Notes: generated from the sequence alone by a model not told the origin. A stretch of 64,000 nucleotides of DNA from Pseudomonas quercus (GCF_012033695.1 NZ_JAAVJI010000004.1:124001-188000), one strand, 5' to 3'; numbered from the stretch's first letter, positions 15,484-24,341 are shown. Program-made: numbers and translations.

Positions 15484-15807
15484 GTGAACACCGTAGGTGT
15501 GCCTGTTCCGGCAAGTGTGGCAGAGCGGTTGCGGGGGCGCAGTTTTGCGTCGTTCGATAGCTTCCGCAGGGCATTTTGGAGAGAGGTTGGGCGGGAGCAG
15601 GGCCTTATTAGTAATTGGGCCACCCGGAACCAAGACTTTGTACGGAAGGGTAACGCTCCACAAGTTAGAAAAGAAGAACGTCGAGGACGGCGGGTTGCAT
15701 ACGAAATTCATCATGTGAAACAGATCAGCGAAGGTGGCGAGGTATATGATCTGGATAACTTGGTGGTGTTGACGCCAAACGCTCATATTAAGCAGCACAA
15801 TAAGTAA
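15484..15807 (+). CDS. Orphan HNH DNase tip of an S-type pyocin
   Basis: Begins inside the region homologous to the end of the pyocin gene (NTVGVPVPASVAERLRGRS, shared at 14774 onwards) and then carries a different nuclease ending, HHVKQISEGGEVYDLDN and a final HIKQH. The HNH residues are intact. There is no translocation domain. An in-frame TAG lies just upstream, and the GTG at 15484 has no Shine-Dalgarno, so independent expression is doubtful. It is best seen as a stored alternative warhead that homologous recombination could attach to the main pyocin body. It is followed two codons later by its own immunity gene. Confidence 0.8.
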   Translation: MNTVGVPVPASVAERLRGRSFASFDSFRRAFWREVGREQGLISNWATRNQDFVRKGNAPQVRKEERRGRRVAYEIHHVKQISEGGEVYDLDNLVVLTPNAHIKQHNK

Positions 15808-15817
15808 GGTGGGGGGT

Positions 15818-16066
15818 ATGAACTATTTACGTAAAGAACTAATGGACTCAATTTTACTTATCGACGCATATATAGCCGATGAGTCGATGGATGAAGATAA
15901 ATTGACTGACGCTATTTTTAGATTTGAAGAGCTTTCCCAGCACCCGGCTGGATCGGACCTTCTGTTTTGGCCAGAACCAGGCGCAGACTCCAGCCTGGAA
16001 GGAATCGTCGCCGAAGTCGAACGCTGGCGCCTGGAAAACGGTTTGCCAGGTTTGGAGAGCGAATAA
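15818..16066 (+). CDS. Pyocin/colicin E-type DNase immunity protein 2
   Basis: About 82 residues, same family as the protein at 15097, with QHPAGSDLLFWPEPGADSS and an identical C-terminal end (GIVAEVERWRLENGLPGLES). The first half differs strongly from immunity 1, as expected if each binds its own nuclease tip. ATG 15818 follows a good AAGGTGGGGGG ribosome-binding site; a GTG at 15809 is also in frame. The gene has its own strong Shine-Dalgarno even though the toxin tip before it is probably silent. It may therefore act as orphan protection against relatives. Confidence 0.88.
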   Translation: MNYLRKELMDSILLIDAYIADESMDEDKLTDAIFRFEELSQHPAGSDLLFWPEPGADSSLEGIVAEVERWRLENGLPGLESE

Positions 16067-16085
16067 GATCAAGCAGGCATCAAAT

Positions 16086-16112
16086 GGCGCGCCGTCGTCC
16101 GAGCGGTGCGCC
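16086..16112 (+). terminator. Stem-loop after immunity gene 2
   Basis: GGCGCGCCGT pairs with GCGGTGCGCC using two G-U wobbles, around a 7-base loop. It is the second copy of the structure at 15376. Because the substitutions keep the pairing, the fold rather than the exact sequence appears to be retained. Confidence 0.55.
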
Positions 16113-16134
16113 AGTTAAACAGGGAGTTACACTT

Positions 16135-17946
16135 ATGCTAAAGGAACGGTACGAAGACTACACCGAGCAGGAGTTTCTGGCTGTATGCGAGCAGGTGTTC
16201 TGGGTAAAGGGTGATGCGGCCGCGCATGAAGCATTGATTGCGGAACTTGATGCTTTGGTCGATGCCCCTGACTGGGACCTAGGGCTCGTGTTTGCGTCTG
16301 GGCGACCTTTCACGCCCAGCGTACAAACGCCGGCCTATCTTATGGCAAACATCAAAGCCTGCAGGGGCAGGCTTCGGCCAGGTCTCAAGCCCGGGGGCAG
16401 CCCAGCCAGCGAGCCACCGTTGGTACCGATAGACGGGGAGATGATCCAGCGAGAAGGTCAGCGGGCTGAACAGCTGATCGCAGGGCGGGGTGATGCCAGC
16501 CTCGGCCGTGGCATCAACCGCTTGATCGGCGAAGAGCGCATGACCGAGCGCGAACTGATAGCCGGCTTCGCGCACTTGGAGCAGATCCGGTCGCTGATCG
16601 CGCAGGGGCCGCCACAAGACTGGCCGTCGTGCATGCAACTGCGCAGCGCAGTGAATTCTCTGGGGCATGTGCTATACAGCCTTGTGCCAACGGATCGATT
16701 CACCAGCTTCAGCCGGCGCCTTATGTACGATCTGGTAGAGGCTCGTAACATCAACCGTCCATCGCCCATGCCCGCCCAGGGCTGGGACGCCTGGGTCGCA
16801 CAAGGGCGGCAATGGTTAGCCCTGCACGACGGACGAATGAAGGGTATCGAAGCCTCGATCACGCATCTGATGCCGGCCGCACAAGCGGCGCTGGCTGAGG
16901 GCGCTTTGGCTTGGGTCCGTGCTACGTCGGCGTTACGCAAAGCGAACACATTGCCACTGGAATATGAGATACCTTTGGCTGACGCCACGGCCCGGCCGCT
17001 GATCTGCCACCCGGTACAGGCAATCACCGCGCTACTTTCTGCGCCCGAAAGCCAATTGTCGCTTCTGACGCTGTCTGCTGTTGCCAGCTATACGGCTGGC
17101 ACCAATCCGGCCTGGTCGCCCGCCACCTGCTCCTATGTATATGAGTTTGGCAGGGAGGCTTGGCGGGGCGATCCGTATCTGGTCATGGCCCCATTCGAGG
17201 TTCTGGCGCCGACGCTGGATTCCAGCACACTGCACCAAGGTAGGGTTACGGTGCCCTACCGGCTATTGATGCGTGCGGTCGATGGATACTTCCGGCTGAG
17301 CGTGTGCCAATCCTTTGCTGGGTTAGCGCGGGAGGTCCCTGTACTGGAATGCCAGGCCTTGCCAGAACAAGAGGGTTATACCCTCACGCTGCCGACGGGC
17401 GAAACGCTTCGGTGGCAAGCGGCGCTGCCTTTGTTGTCTCGCCGTGGAGCGTATACAGGCGAGCTTCCACGATTCAAGACCGCAGGCGCAGGAAGGTGGT
17501 TTGAACCGCAGCCGGTGAGCCCAGCCGCGCTGAAGGGGTACCGCGAGTATGTCGTTCGTTTTCCTGAGGGGTCGGGCATTGCCCCGCTCTACCTGAGCCG
17601 CACGCGCCTGCAGGATACGCCAGGTATCGCCACGGGCGCGGGGCTGGCGAGTGAGGAGGGCTGGCTGACTTCGGTGGCGTCCGGTGGCGCCGGCCTACCC
17701 TCGGTGCTTACTGCCCCCTTGGCTGGCCAGGCCTTTGAAGAGTTCGCTGCGCTCGAGCGAGCCATCTGGCGAAGTATGGCGGCTGTGCCAGCCTTGGCCG
17801 CACAGTTCAATGACGCCAACCTTGCGTTGATGGCGCAGGGGCTTGCTCCACAGATCGAAAGCAGCACGTTGGCGCTTGGGCATCGGGAAGAGCCGGACTA
17901 TCACCGCTTGTATGAGCTCAATGAGCTCTGGTTCACGCTCGGATAA
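16135..17946 (+). CDS. Chimeric protein: immunity-like N-terminus fused to pyocin-like domains, nuclease degenerate
   Basis: A 603-residue protein from ATG 16135, behind GGGAG. Residues 1-55 (MLKERYEDYTEQEFLAVCEQ) resemble the first helices of E-type immunity proteins. Residues about 260-560 resemble the pyocin-S translocation region and the pre-nuclease linker of the pyocin at 11997 (YREYVVRFPEGSGIAPLYLS; LAAQFNDANLALMAQGLAP). Where the HNH motif should be, it has HREEPDYHRLYELNELWF, lacking the paired histidines and final H-x-x-x-H. It is probably not an active DNase. It could be a decoy, a multi-domain immunity factor or a relic. A frame open further upstream (to 15967) only reads through immunity gene 2 and should be ignored. 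Confidence 0.6.
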   Translation: MLKERYEDYTEQEFLAVCEQVFWVKGDAAAHEALIAELDALVDAPDWDLGLVFASGRPFTPSVQTPAYLMANIKACRGRLRPGLKPGGSPASEPPLVPIDGEMIQREGQRAEQLIAGRGDASLGRGINRLIGEERMTERELIAGFAHLEQIRSLIAQGPPQDWPSCMQLRSAVNSLGHVLYSLVPTDRFTSFSRRLMYDLVEARNINRPSPMPAQGWDAWVAQGRQWLALHDGRMKGIEASITHLMPAAQAALAEGALAWVRATSALRKANTLPLEYEIPLADATARPLICHPVQAITALLSAPESQLSLLTLSAVASYTAGTNPAWSPATCSYVYEFGREAWRGDPYLVMAPFEVLAPTLDSSTLHQGRVTVPYRLLMRAVDGYFRLSVCQSFAGLAREVPVLECQALPEQEGYTLTLPTGETLRWQAALPLLSRRGAYTGELPRFKTAGAGRWFEPQPVSPAALKGYREYVVRFPEGSGIAPLYLSRTRLQDTPGIATGAGLASEEGWLTSVASGGAGLPSVLTAPLAGQAFEEFAALERAIWRSMAAVPALAAQFNDANLALMAQGLAPQIESSTLALGHREEPDYHRLYELNELWFTLG

Positions 17947-18012
17947 CCTCAATCACTGCCCCGGACGTGTCACGCGTATACTGCGCCGTTTTCACACCAC
18001 ACGAGACGGCGC

Positions 18013-18612
18013 ATGCTGCCTGACATTCACGACTTCCTAGGCTGCCCTACGCCCCAGGCCTGGGTCGATGCTGCCCTGGCCAACCAGGAAACCCTGCTGA
18101 TCGACCATAAGAACTGCGAGTTCAAGGCTGCCGCTACGGCCATGAGTTTGATGGCCAAGTACAACGCTCATATCGACCTTATCCACTTTATGTCCCGGCT
18201 GGCGCGGGAAGAATTGGTGCACCACGAACAGGTGCTGCGCTGGATGAAAAAACGTGGCGTGCCCTTGCGCCCGCTTAATGCAGGCCGCTATGCCTCGGGC
18301 CTTCGCAAGCTGGTGCGTGCCCATGAACCCGTGAAGCTGGTGGACACATTAGTGGTGGGGGCGTTTATCGAAGCGCGCAGCTGCGAACGGTTCGGTGCCG
18401 TGGCGCCGCAACTGGATACCGACCTGGGCGGTTTCTATAGCGGCCTGCTGAAGAGCGAGGCGCGGCACTTCCAGGGCTATTTGAAGCTGGCCTACCACTA
18501 TGGCGACGCCGCAGACATCGCAAAAACGATTGTGAAGGTACGTGAAGCTGAAGTGGCCTTGATCGAAACCCCTGATGAGGAATTTCGCTTTCATAGTGGC
18601 GTACCGGCCTAA
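18013..18612 (+). CDS. miaE: tRNA 2-(methylthio)-N6-isopentenyladenosine-37 hydroxylase MiaE
   Basis: A 199-residue non-haem diiron hydroxylase that converts ms2i6A37 to ms2io6A37 in tRNAs reading U-starting codons. Ferritin-like four-helix fold with the expected ligands: E57 (FKAA-like helix), the EELVHHE motif, EARSCERF and EARHFQGYLKLA. The length matches the short Pseudomonas type. ATG 18013 follows GAGACGG. It is a core gene and marks the return to conserved chromosome after the bacteriocin region. Confidence 0.93.
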   Translation: MLPDIHDFLGCPTPQAWVDAALANQETLLIDHKNCEFKAAATAMSLMAKYNAHIDLIHFMSRLAREELVHHEQVLRWMKKRGVPLRPLNAGRYASGLRKLVRAHEPVKLVDTLVVGAFIEARSCERFGAVAPQLDTDLGGFYSGLLKSEARHFQGYLKLAYHYGDAADIAKTIVKVREAEVALIETPDEEFRFHSGVPA

Positions 18613-18684
18613 CAGCCTAGCAATCTATTCGAACAATTCCCTGGCTGCGCCAGGTCCCACACGGTGGACCGTCGCCTTGTGGGA

Positions 18685-18699
18685 GCCCGCAAAGCGGGC
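18685..18699. repeat. REP-like short hairpin
   Basis: GCCCGC and GCGGGC around AAA inside a stretch beginning TTGTGGGAGCCCGC, typical of the intergenic REP-like hairpins of the P. putida group. It lies between miaE and the marR-type promoter and may also act as a weak 3' end for miaE. No T-run follows. Confidence 0.5.
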
Positions 18700-18735
18700 G
18701 AATAGGCCAGGCAGACCACCGGCCAAACCTCTGCC

Positions 18736-18788
18736 TTGACATTAACTGCCTAAGCAGTAATATTTCGCAACATTCTCTGCTTGGGCAG
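18736..18788 (+). promoter_or_regulatory. Promoter with two MarR-type palindromic operators
   Basis: TTGACA (18736-18741) and TAATAT (18758-18763) with a 16-base spacer make a near-consensus sigma-70 promoter. The palindrome CTGCCTAAGCAG (18746-18757) exactly fills the spacer. A second, CTGCTTGGGCAG (18777-18788), lies just past the expected start site. The centres are 31 bases apart, about three helix turns, so two dimers would sit on one DNA face. Binding would block polymerase. The regulator encoded just downstream is the obvious ligand, giving autorepression of the efflux operon. Confidence 0.75.
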
Positions 18789-18805
18789 TGATCTCGCTGC
18801 GCGCT

Positions 18806-19279
18806 ATGACCCACTTCACACCCGAAAACTTCCACGAAAGCCAGATCGGCTTGCTCCTGGGCCGTACCAACAGCCTGAAGGATCGCATTCTCGACCAACA
18901 CCTTGAGGTGTACGGCGTCACGTCTGCGCAATTCAAGGTCCTGATTATCGTGGCTGAGTGGGGCCTGGACTCGCCGGGCGACCTGTGTCGCCATCTGTCA
19001 CTGGACAGTGGCTCGATGACCCGCATGCTGGACCGGCTCGAAAGCAAACAGTTGATCCAGCGCTCACGCAGTGAGGAGGACCGGCGGCAGATCCGCATCG
19101 CCCTCACCGCTGAAGGCCAAGCCCTGGCTGCGCGGCTACCTCACATTGGCGCCCAGGCCATGAATCGCCTGGCTGGCGCACTGGACGCCGCCGAACTGAA
19201 AGAACTTGAACGCCTGCTAAAAAAAATCCTGATCGATGCCGGCGACCCTGTGGCCTGCTGGCGTATGGGCAAAAAATGA
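18806..19279 (+). CDS. MarR-family repressor of the efflux operon (EmrR-like)
   Basis: About 157 residues with a winged helix-turn-helix: LCRHLSLDSGSMTRMLDRLE is the recognition region and RSRSEEDRRQIRIALT is the wing, both typical of MarR. It is first in an operon with an outer-membrane factor, EmrA and EmrB, so it probably represses them until it binds a drug or phenolic ligand. ATG 18806 was preferred; a GTG at 18788 is in frame but falls at the edge of the second operator. No strong Shine-Dalgarno is present for either. The stop overlaps the next ATG (ATGA). Confidence 0.85.
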   Translation: MTHFTPENFHESQIGLLLGRTNSLKDRILDQHLEVYGVTSAQFKVLIIVAEWGLDSPGDLCRHLSLDSGSMTRMLDRLESKQLIQRSRSEEDRRQIRIALTAEGQALAARLPHIGAQAMNRLAGALDAAELKELERLLKKILIDAGDPVACWRMGKK

Positions 19280-20733
19280 AAACCCACCGCACTACCTTGA
19301 AGCTGCTACCCCTTGCCCTTGTCGTGATGCTGGCCGCGTGCGCCAATGACCATGGCCTCAAGCCTGATGCCACGCTGGTAGACCCCGGTAGCCTGAACAC
19401 GGCCACAAGCCTGGCACCTGCCACCGTAAGCCCAGCCGCTTGGCCGGCGGCGACCTGGTGGAATGGCTTGGGCGACCCTCAGCTTGATGCGCTCATCGAA
19501 CAGGCCCTGCGGGACAACCCCAGCCTGCAAGTGACTGCCGCCCGTGCGCGCCAGGCTACAGCCTCGGCCGATGCCGCCGATGCCGACCGCAGCGCCTATA
19601 TTGGTGCTGATGCTGCTGTGCAGCGTTCGCGCTTTTCACGTGTGCAAGACCCGTTGCTGCAAGGGGACCGTTATTCCACCTTGCGCACGGCCGAAGTTAC
19701 GTTCGATTACAGCTTCGACCTGTGGGGCGGTGAGCGTGCGGCCTGGGAAGCGGCTGTGGGCCAGGCCCGGGCAGCGGAAGTGGACCGCCAGGCAGCGCGC
19801 CTCACGCTGGCAGTGGACGTGGCACGCGCCTACAGCGACCTGGGCCATGCCTTTATCGCCGCGGACATTGCCCAGGAAGACCTCAAGCGTACGCAACAGA
19901 TGCTCACGCTGGGGCGCCAACGGCTGGCCGCTGGTATCGACAGCCAGTACCAGCTGCAGCAAACCGAGAGCCTGGAAGCCAGTGCACAAGAGCAAGCGGT
20001 AAACGCCGACAAGGAACTGCGCAGTGCCCGCATCGCCTTGGCCGTGCTCATGGGCAAAGGCCCGGACCGTGCCAACGACATTACCCGGCCTCAAATACTC
20101 AAACCCGCCGCGGTAGCCGTGCCATCGCTGCTGCCCGCTGACCTGCTAGGCCGCCGGCCAGACCTTGTGGCGGCCCGCTGGCGAGTAGAAGCCGCGAGCC
20201 GGAGCATCGAGGCCAGCAAAACTCGCTTCTACCCTAACCTGAACCTCACCGCTGCCGCCGGGACCCAGTCCATTCTCGGCGATGCATTGTTCGGCCGTAC
20301 CAGCCGCTTCTTCAACATCGCACCGGCTGTATCGTTACCGATTTTTGACGGCGGTCGCCTGCGAGCAGGGCTGGCAGCCAGTGATGCCGATTACGAGCTG
20401 GCCGTGGCCCAGTACAACAAGTCGCTGGTGGGTGCGCTGGGGGAGGTGGCCGATGCCATCAACCGCCTGGAAGCGCTGGGCCGCCAAGTGGAGGCCAAAC
20501 AGCATGCGGTGGATGTGGCGCACGCGTCCTATAGCACCGTGACCGACCGCTACGGCTCAGGTATTGGCAACTACCTGGACGTGCTGACCATCGAGCAGCA
20601 ACTGCTAGGCGCGCAGCAGCAGCTGGCCAGCCTCAACGCGCAGCGTATCGACGTTTCGATTCAACTCATGCAGGCCCTGGGTGGCGGCTATCAGGGTGAA
20701 ACCCTGGCCAGCGCTCCGGCCCCACACGAATAA
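19276..20733 (+). CDS. Outer-membrane efflux lipoprotein, NodT/OprM family
   Basis: A 485-residue TolC-like channel. It starts with a lipoprotein signal (LALVVMLAACAND, lipidated Cys in the LAAC box) and has two OEP repeats rich in coiled coil. It would form the exit duct for the EmrAB pump encoded next. The length and the W-W-x-x-L-G-D-P-Q-L-D-A-L motif near the N-terminus are typical of the family. It is coupled to marR upstream, with 14 bases to emrA. Confidence 0.9.
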   Translation: MKTHRTTLKLLPLALVVMLAACANDHGLKPDATLVDPGSLNTATSLAPATVSPAAWPAATWWNGLGDPQLDALIEQALRDNPSLQVTAARARQATASADAADADRSAYIGADAAVQRSRFSRVQDPLLQGDRYSTLRTAEVTFDYSFDLWGGERAAWEAAVGQARAAEVDRQAARLTLAVDVARAYSDLGHAFIAADIAQEDLKRTQQMLTLGRQRLAAGIDSQYQLQQTESLEASAQEQAVNADKELRSARIALAVLMGKGPDRANDITRPQILKPAAVAVPSLLPADLLGRRPDLVAARWRVEAASRSIEASKTRFYPNLNLTAAAGTQSILGDALFGRTSRFFNIAPAVSLPIFDGGRLRAGLAASDADYELAVAQYNKSLVGALGEVADAINRLEALGRQVEAKQHAVDVAHASYSTVTDRYGSGIGNYLDVLTIEQQLLGAQQQLASLNAQRIDVSIQLMQALGGGYQGETLASAPAPHE

Positions 20734-20747
20734 TCAAGGTACCTCCC

Positions 20748-21974
20748 ATGGCCACTGCCACTCCCCAAGCCCAGGACAACAAGGGCGAAAACGCGGATAA
20801 AGCCGATAACGCCCAACCCAAGGGCAACCCGCGCAAACGCAAGCTAATGCTGCTGTTGCTCCTGCTCATCGTGGTCATCGCCGGTGTGGCGGTGTTCGCC
20901 TGGCATGAGCTGCACGGGCGCTTCTATGAAGAAACCGATGATGCCTACGTCAATGGCAACGTGGTTGAAATCACCCCATTGATCACTGGAACCGTGATCA
21001 GCATCGGCGCGGACGACGGTGACCTGGTGCGTGAGGGGCAAACGTTGATCAGCTTCGACCCGGCCGACGCACGGGTTGCGCTGGACAACGCCCAGGCCAA
21101 CCTGGCCAAGACCGTCCGCCAGGTGCGCGGCCTGTTCAGCAACGTGGACAGCCAGCGCGCCCAAGCCAATGCGCGGCGAGTAGAACTGCAAAAGGCTCAG
21201 GAAAACTACAACCGCCGCAAGACCCTGGCCGCCAGCGGCGCGATCTCACAGGAAGAACTGTCCCATGCCCGCGATGACCTGGCGTCCGCCCAGGCCGCGC
21301 TGGGCACGGCGCAGCAGCAGTTGGCAGGTACCGTCGCGTTGGTCGATGACACCGTCATTGCCTCCCATCCCGATGTGCAGGCCGCTGCCGCTCAATTGCG
21401 CGATGCCTACCTCGCGCAAGGCCGAACTACCTTGGTGGCACCGGTCACCGGTTACGTGGCCAAGCGTACGGTGCAATTGGGCCAGCGCATTACACCCGGC
21501 ACGCCCACCATGGCCGTGATTCCGCTGAACCAGGTATGGATTGACGCCAACTTCAAGGAAACTCAGCTGCACGATATGCGTATCGGCCAGCCGGTGACCA
21601 TCGAATCCGACCTGTATGGCGATGACGTGGGCTACACCGGTACGGTTCAAAGCATTGGGGCTGGCACGGGCAGTGCGTTTTCCCTGTTGCCCGCACAGAA
21701 CGCCACCGGCAACTGGATCAAGATCGTGCAGCGGGTACCTGTGCGCATCAAGCTAGACCCCAAACCCTTGCAGGACCACCCGCTGCGTATCGGCCTGTCG
21801 ACGGTAGCCACAGTGGACCTGCACGACCAAAGCGGCCCGGTGCTTACCCAGCAGCCCAACACGCAGAGCACCTTCGCAACCACCGTGTACGAGCAGCAGT
21901 TGAGCGAGGCCGACGCGCTGATCGCCCGGCTTATCCGTGAGAACAGCGCCTCTGGCAAGACAGCTCAACGATGA
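20748..21974 (+). CDS. EmrA-type membrane fusion protein
   Basis: A 408-residue HlyD/EmrA periplasmic adaptor. It has a basic cytoplasmic start, one membrane helix (LMLLLLLLIVVIAGVAVFAW), the biotinyl-lipoyl half motif around TDDAYVNGNVVEITPLITG, a helical hairpin, and a second lipoyl half at TLVAPVTGYVAKRTVQLGQ. It links the inner-membrane EmrB to the outer-membrane factor. The stop overlaps the emrB ATG. Its operon position before a 14-helix MFS protein distinguishes it from RND adaptors. Confidence 0.92.
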   Translation: MATATPQAQDNKGENADKADNAQPKGNPRKRKLMLLLLLLIVVIAGVAVFAWHELHGRFYEETDDAYVNGNVVEITPLITGTVISIGADDGDLVREGQTLISFDPADARVALDNAQANLAKTVRQVRGLFSNVDSQRAQANARRVELQKAQENYNRRKTLAASGAISQEELSHARDDLASAQAALGTAQQQLAGTVALVDDTVIASHPDVQAAAAQLRDAYLAQGRTTLVAPVTGYVAKRTVQLGQRITPGTPTMAVIPLNQVWIDANFKETQLHDMRIGQPVTIESDLYGDDVGYTGTVQSIGAGTGSAFSLLPAQNATGNWIKIVQRVPVRIKLDPKPLQDHPLRIGLSTVATVDLHDQSGPVLTQQPNTQSTFATTVYEQQLSEADALIARLIRENSASGKTAQR

Positions 21975-23500
21975 GCGCTAACGCCTCCTTCACGCCGCCC
22001 AGCCTGGTGTTGAGCACCATCGGGTTGTCCCTGGCCACCTTTATGCAGGTGCTGGATACCACCATCGCCAACGTGGCCCTGCCGACCATTTCCGGCAACC
22101 TGGGCGTGAGTGCGGAGCAGGGCACCTGGGTGATCACCTCGTTTGCCGTGAGCAACGCAGTAGCCCTGCCGTTGACTGGCTGGCTGAGCCGCCGGTTCGG
22201 GGAGGTGAAGCTGTTCATCTGGGCCACCTTGCTGTTTGTACTGGCGTCCTTCCTGTGCGGCATTTCCACCTCCATGCCTGAGCTGGTGGGCTTCCGGGTC
22301 GTGCAGGGTATGGTGGCAGGGCCACTGTACCCAATGACGCAAACCTTGCTGATCGCTGTATACCCCCCGGCCAAGCGGGGAATGGCGTTGGCTCTGCTGG
22401 CCATGGTCACGGTGGTGGCGCCCATTGCCGGGCCCATTCTTGGTGGCTGGATCACCGACAGCTATAGCTGGCCCTGGATCTTTTTCATCAACATTCCCGT
22501 GGGCCTGTTCGCCGCCGCCGTGGTACGCCAGCAATTGGCCAAGCGCCCGGTGCATACCGCCCGGCAACCCATGGACTATGTGGGCCTGATTACGTTGATT
22601 ATCGGGGTAGGGGCACTGCAGGTGGTGTTGGACAAGGGTAACGACTTGGACTGGTTCGAGTCGCAGTTCATCATCATCGGCAGCGTGATTTCAGCCATTG
22701 CGCTGTCTATCTTCGTGATCTGGGAGCTCACAGACGAGCACCCGGTGGTCAACCTGAAGCTGTTTGCCTTCCGCAACTTCCGTGTGGGTACGGCCGTATT
22801 GGTAGGGGGGTATTCCGGGTTCTTCGGGATCAACCTGATTCTGCCGCAGTGGTTGCAGACACAATTGGGCTATACCGCTACCTGGGCCGGGTTCGCTGTA
22901 GCGCCACTGGGCATTCTGCCGGTGCTGATGTCGCCATTCGTAGGCAAGTATGCCCACAAGTTCGACTTGCGCGTGTTGGCCGGCCTGGCGTTTACCGCCA
23001 TCGGGCTTAGCTGTTTCATGCGGGCCGGGTTCAACACGGAAGTGGACTTCGAGCACATTGCCTTGGTGCAACTGTTCATGGGCATTGGCGTGGCGCTGTT
23101 CTTCATGCCCACTTTAAGCATTCTGCTGTCGGACCTGCCGCCCAAGCAGATCGCCGATGGCTCAGGCTTGGCGACCTTTCTGCGTACCTTGGGCGGTAGC
23201 TTTGCGGCGTCCCTCACCACGTGGATCTGGAGCCGCCGCGCCATCCAGCACCATGCCTACCTGAGTGAAAACATCAGCACCCTGGACCCGACCACGCAGC
23301 AGGCCTTGCAGCAACTGGGCGGGGCGACGCAGAAAAGCTATGCGCAGTTGGAGCAGATGGTCAATGCCCAGGCCTACATGCTGTCCACCGTGGACTATTT
23401 TACGATGCTGGGCTGGATTTTCGCTGCGCTGATCTTGCTGGTGTGCCTGGCCAAGCCGCCGTTCACAGCCAAGGCCGGCCCGGCATCAGGAGGGCATTGA
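21971..23500 (+). CDS. EmrB/QacA (DHA2) family drug:H+ antiporter
   Basis: A 509-residue MFS protein with about 14 membrane helices. It carries the DHA2 motif C region and the N-terminal signature LDTTIANVALPTISGNLG in the first helix, typical of EmrB. It is predicted to expel hydrophobic toxicants through the EmrA and outer-membrane partners. ATGA overlap with emrA. Substrate range cannot be read from the sequence. Confidence 0.93.
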   Translation: MSANASFTPPSLVLSTIGLSLATFMQVLDTTIANVALPTISGNLGVSAEQGTWVITSFAVSNAVALPLTGWLSRRFGEVKLFIWATLLFVLASFLCGISTSMPELVGFRVVQGMVAGPLYPMTQTLLIAVYPPAKRGMALALLAMVTVVAPIAGPILGGWITDSYSWPWIFFINIPVGLFAAAVVRQQLAKRPVHTARQPMDYVGLITLIIGVGALQVVLDKGNDLDWFESQFIIIGSVISAIALSIFVIWELTDEHPVVNLKLFAFRNFRVGTAVLVGGYSGFFGINLILPQWLQTQLGYTATWAGFAVAPLGILPVLMSPFVGKYAHKFDLRVLAGLAFTAIGLSCFMRAGFNTEVDFEHIALVQLFMGIGVALFFMPTLSILLSDLPPKQIADGSGLATFLRTLGGSFAASLTTWIWSRRAIQHHAYLSENISTLDPTTQQALQQLGGATQKSYAQLEQMVNAQAYMLSTVDYFTMLGWIFAALILLVCLAKPPFTAKAGPASGGH

Positions 23501-24310
23501 TCAGTTGGGCTGATCAAACACCTTAAGGGCATGCTCAAGCGTGGCAGGCGACAGTTCGCCCAGGTGGTTGCCCAGCAGGCGGCCGTCCCTGCCATAGAAC
23601 AAGGTGGTGGGGTAGGCCATGGCACCCACTTGGCGAGCCACGCGCCCCTGAACGTCATACAGCACGTCTGCCGGGTTTACCCCTGCCGCACCTAGGAAAC
23701 TTGCCGTTGTACCCGGCGTTTCTCCCTGGTTCAGGTAAACGAAGCGTACGTCTGGCCGGGCCTTTTGCGCCGCTACCAAGGCCGGCATTTCCCGGCGACA
23801 GGGTGGGCACCAGGTGGCCCAGAGGTTGACCACCAGCGGTTGCCCCAGGTACTGGGTCAAGCTCACGGGCATGCCCTGAGTGTCGGCCACGGGCTGGGTG
23901 GGTACATCCGCGTTTTGCTGCTGCCACTGGATCAGTCCGGTACCGGCCAGCCAGACGGCCAAGCCGGTCGTGACACCCCAGCGCAGTGCGCGACGCTCTG
24001 CCGGCTTGCGCCAACCCCGCCACAGGGCAACCGCCAAGGCCACACTTAGGCCCGCCCAGGCTATGAACCCGCCATCGCGAAGGTCGACCATCTGCCAGGG
24101 CGCTGCGGTGTACTGGGGCCAGTACTGCAACACGAAACCCAGGCGTGCCACCGCCACCGCCAGCGTGAACAGCCAAAATACGGTGGCCTCTACCGCCGGT
24201 GAACACCGCCACGCCACGCCCATGGCCGCCGCCACGGCTGCCAGCAGTACAAGGTGAGGAACAGAGAGCGCGAGAGGCCCTAGGGAGACACTTAACATGA
24301 CAGCTTCCAT
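23501..24310 (-). CDS. Membrane-anchored TlpA-like thioredoxin
   Basis: About 269 residues. The N-terminal 120 residues contain three to four hydrophobic helices. The C-terminal domain is a TlpA/ResA-like thioredoxin with active site WCPPC (in NLWATWCPPCRREMPALV) and the cis-proline loop AYPTTLF. It is predicted to reduce or shuffle disulfides in the periplasm. ATG 24310 was chosen; ATG 24298 is in frame and has a GGAAG just before it, so it may be the true start. It is divergent from the two-component genes and shares their upstream region, so it could be their target. The stop abuts the emrB stop (convergent, no gap). Confidence 0.85.
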   Translation of the reverse strand: MEAVMLSVSLGPLALSVPHLVLLAAVAAAMGVAWRCSPAVEATVFWLFTLAVAVARLGFVLQYWPQYTAAPWQMVDLRDGGFIAWAGLSVALAVALWRGWRKPAERRALRWGVTTGLAVWLAGTGLIQWQQQNADVPTQPVADTQGMPVSLTQYLGQPLVVNLWATWCPPCRREMPALVAAQKARPDVRFVYLNQGETPGTTASFLGAAGVNPADVLYDVQGRVARQVGAMAYPTTLFYGRDGRLLGNHLGELSPATLEHALKVFDQPN

Positions 24311-24341
24311 CAAGGGTGTGCAGGCAGCTTAGGCCAGTAGC

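Noticed and set aside
15967..16134. N-terminal extension of the chimeric pyocin-like protein
   Set aside because: These codons read through immunity gene 2 in another frame; ATG 16135 has the ribosome-binding site and homology.
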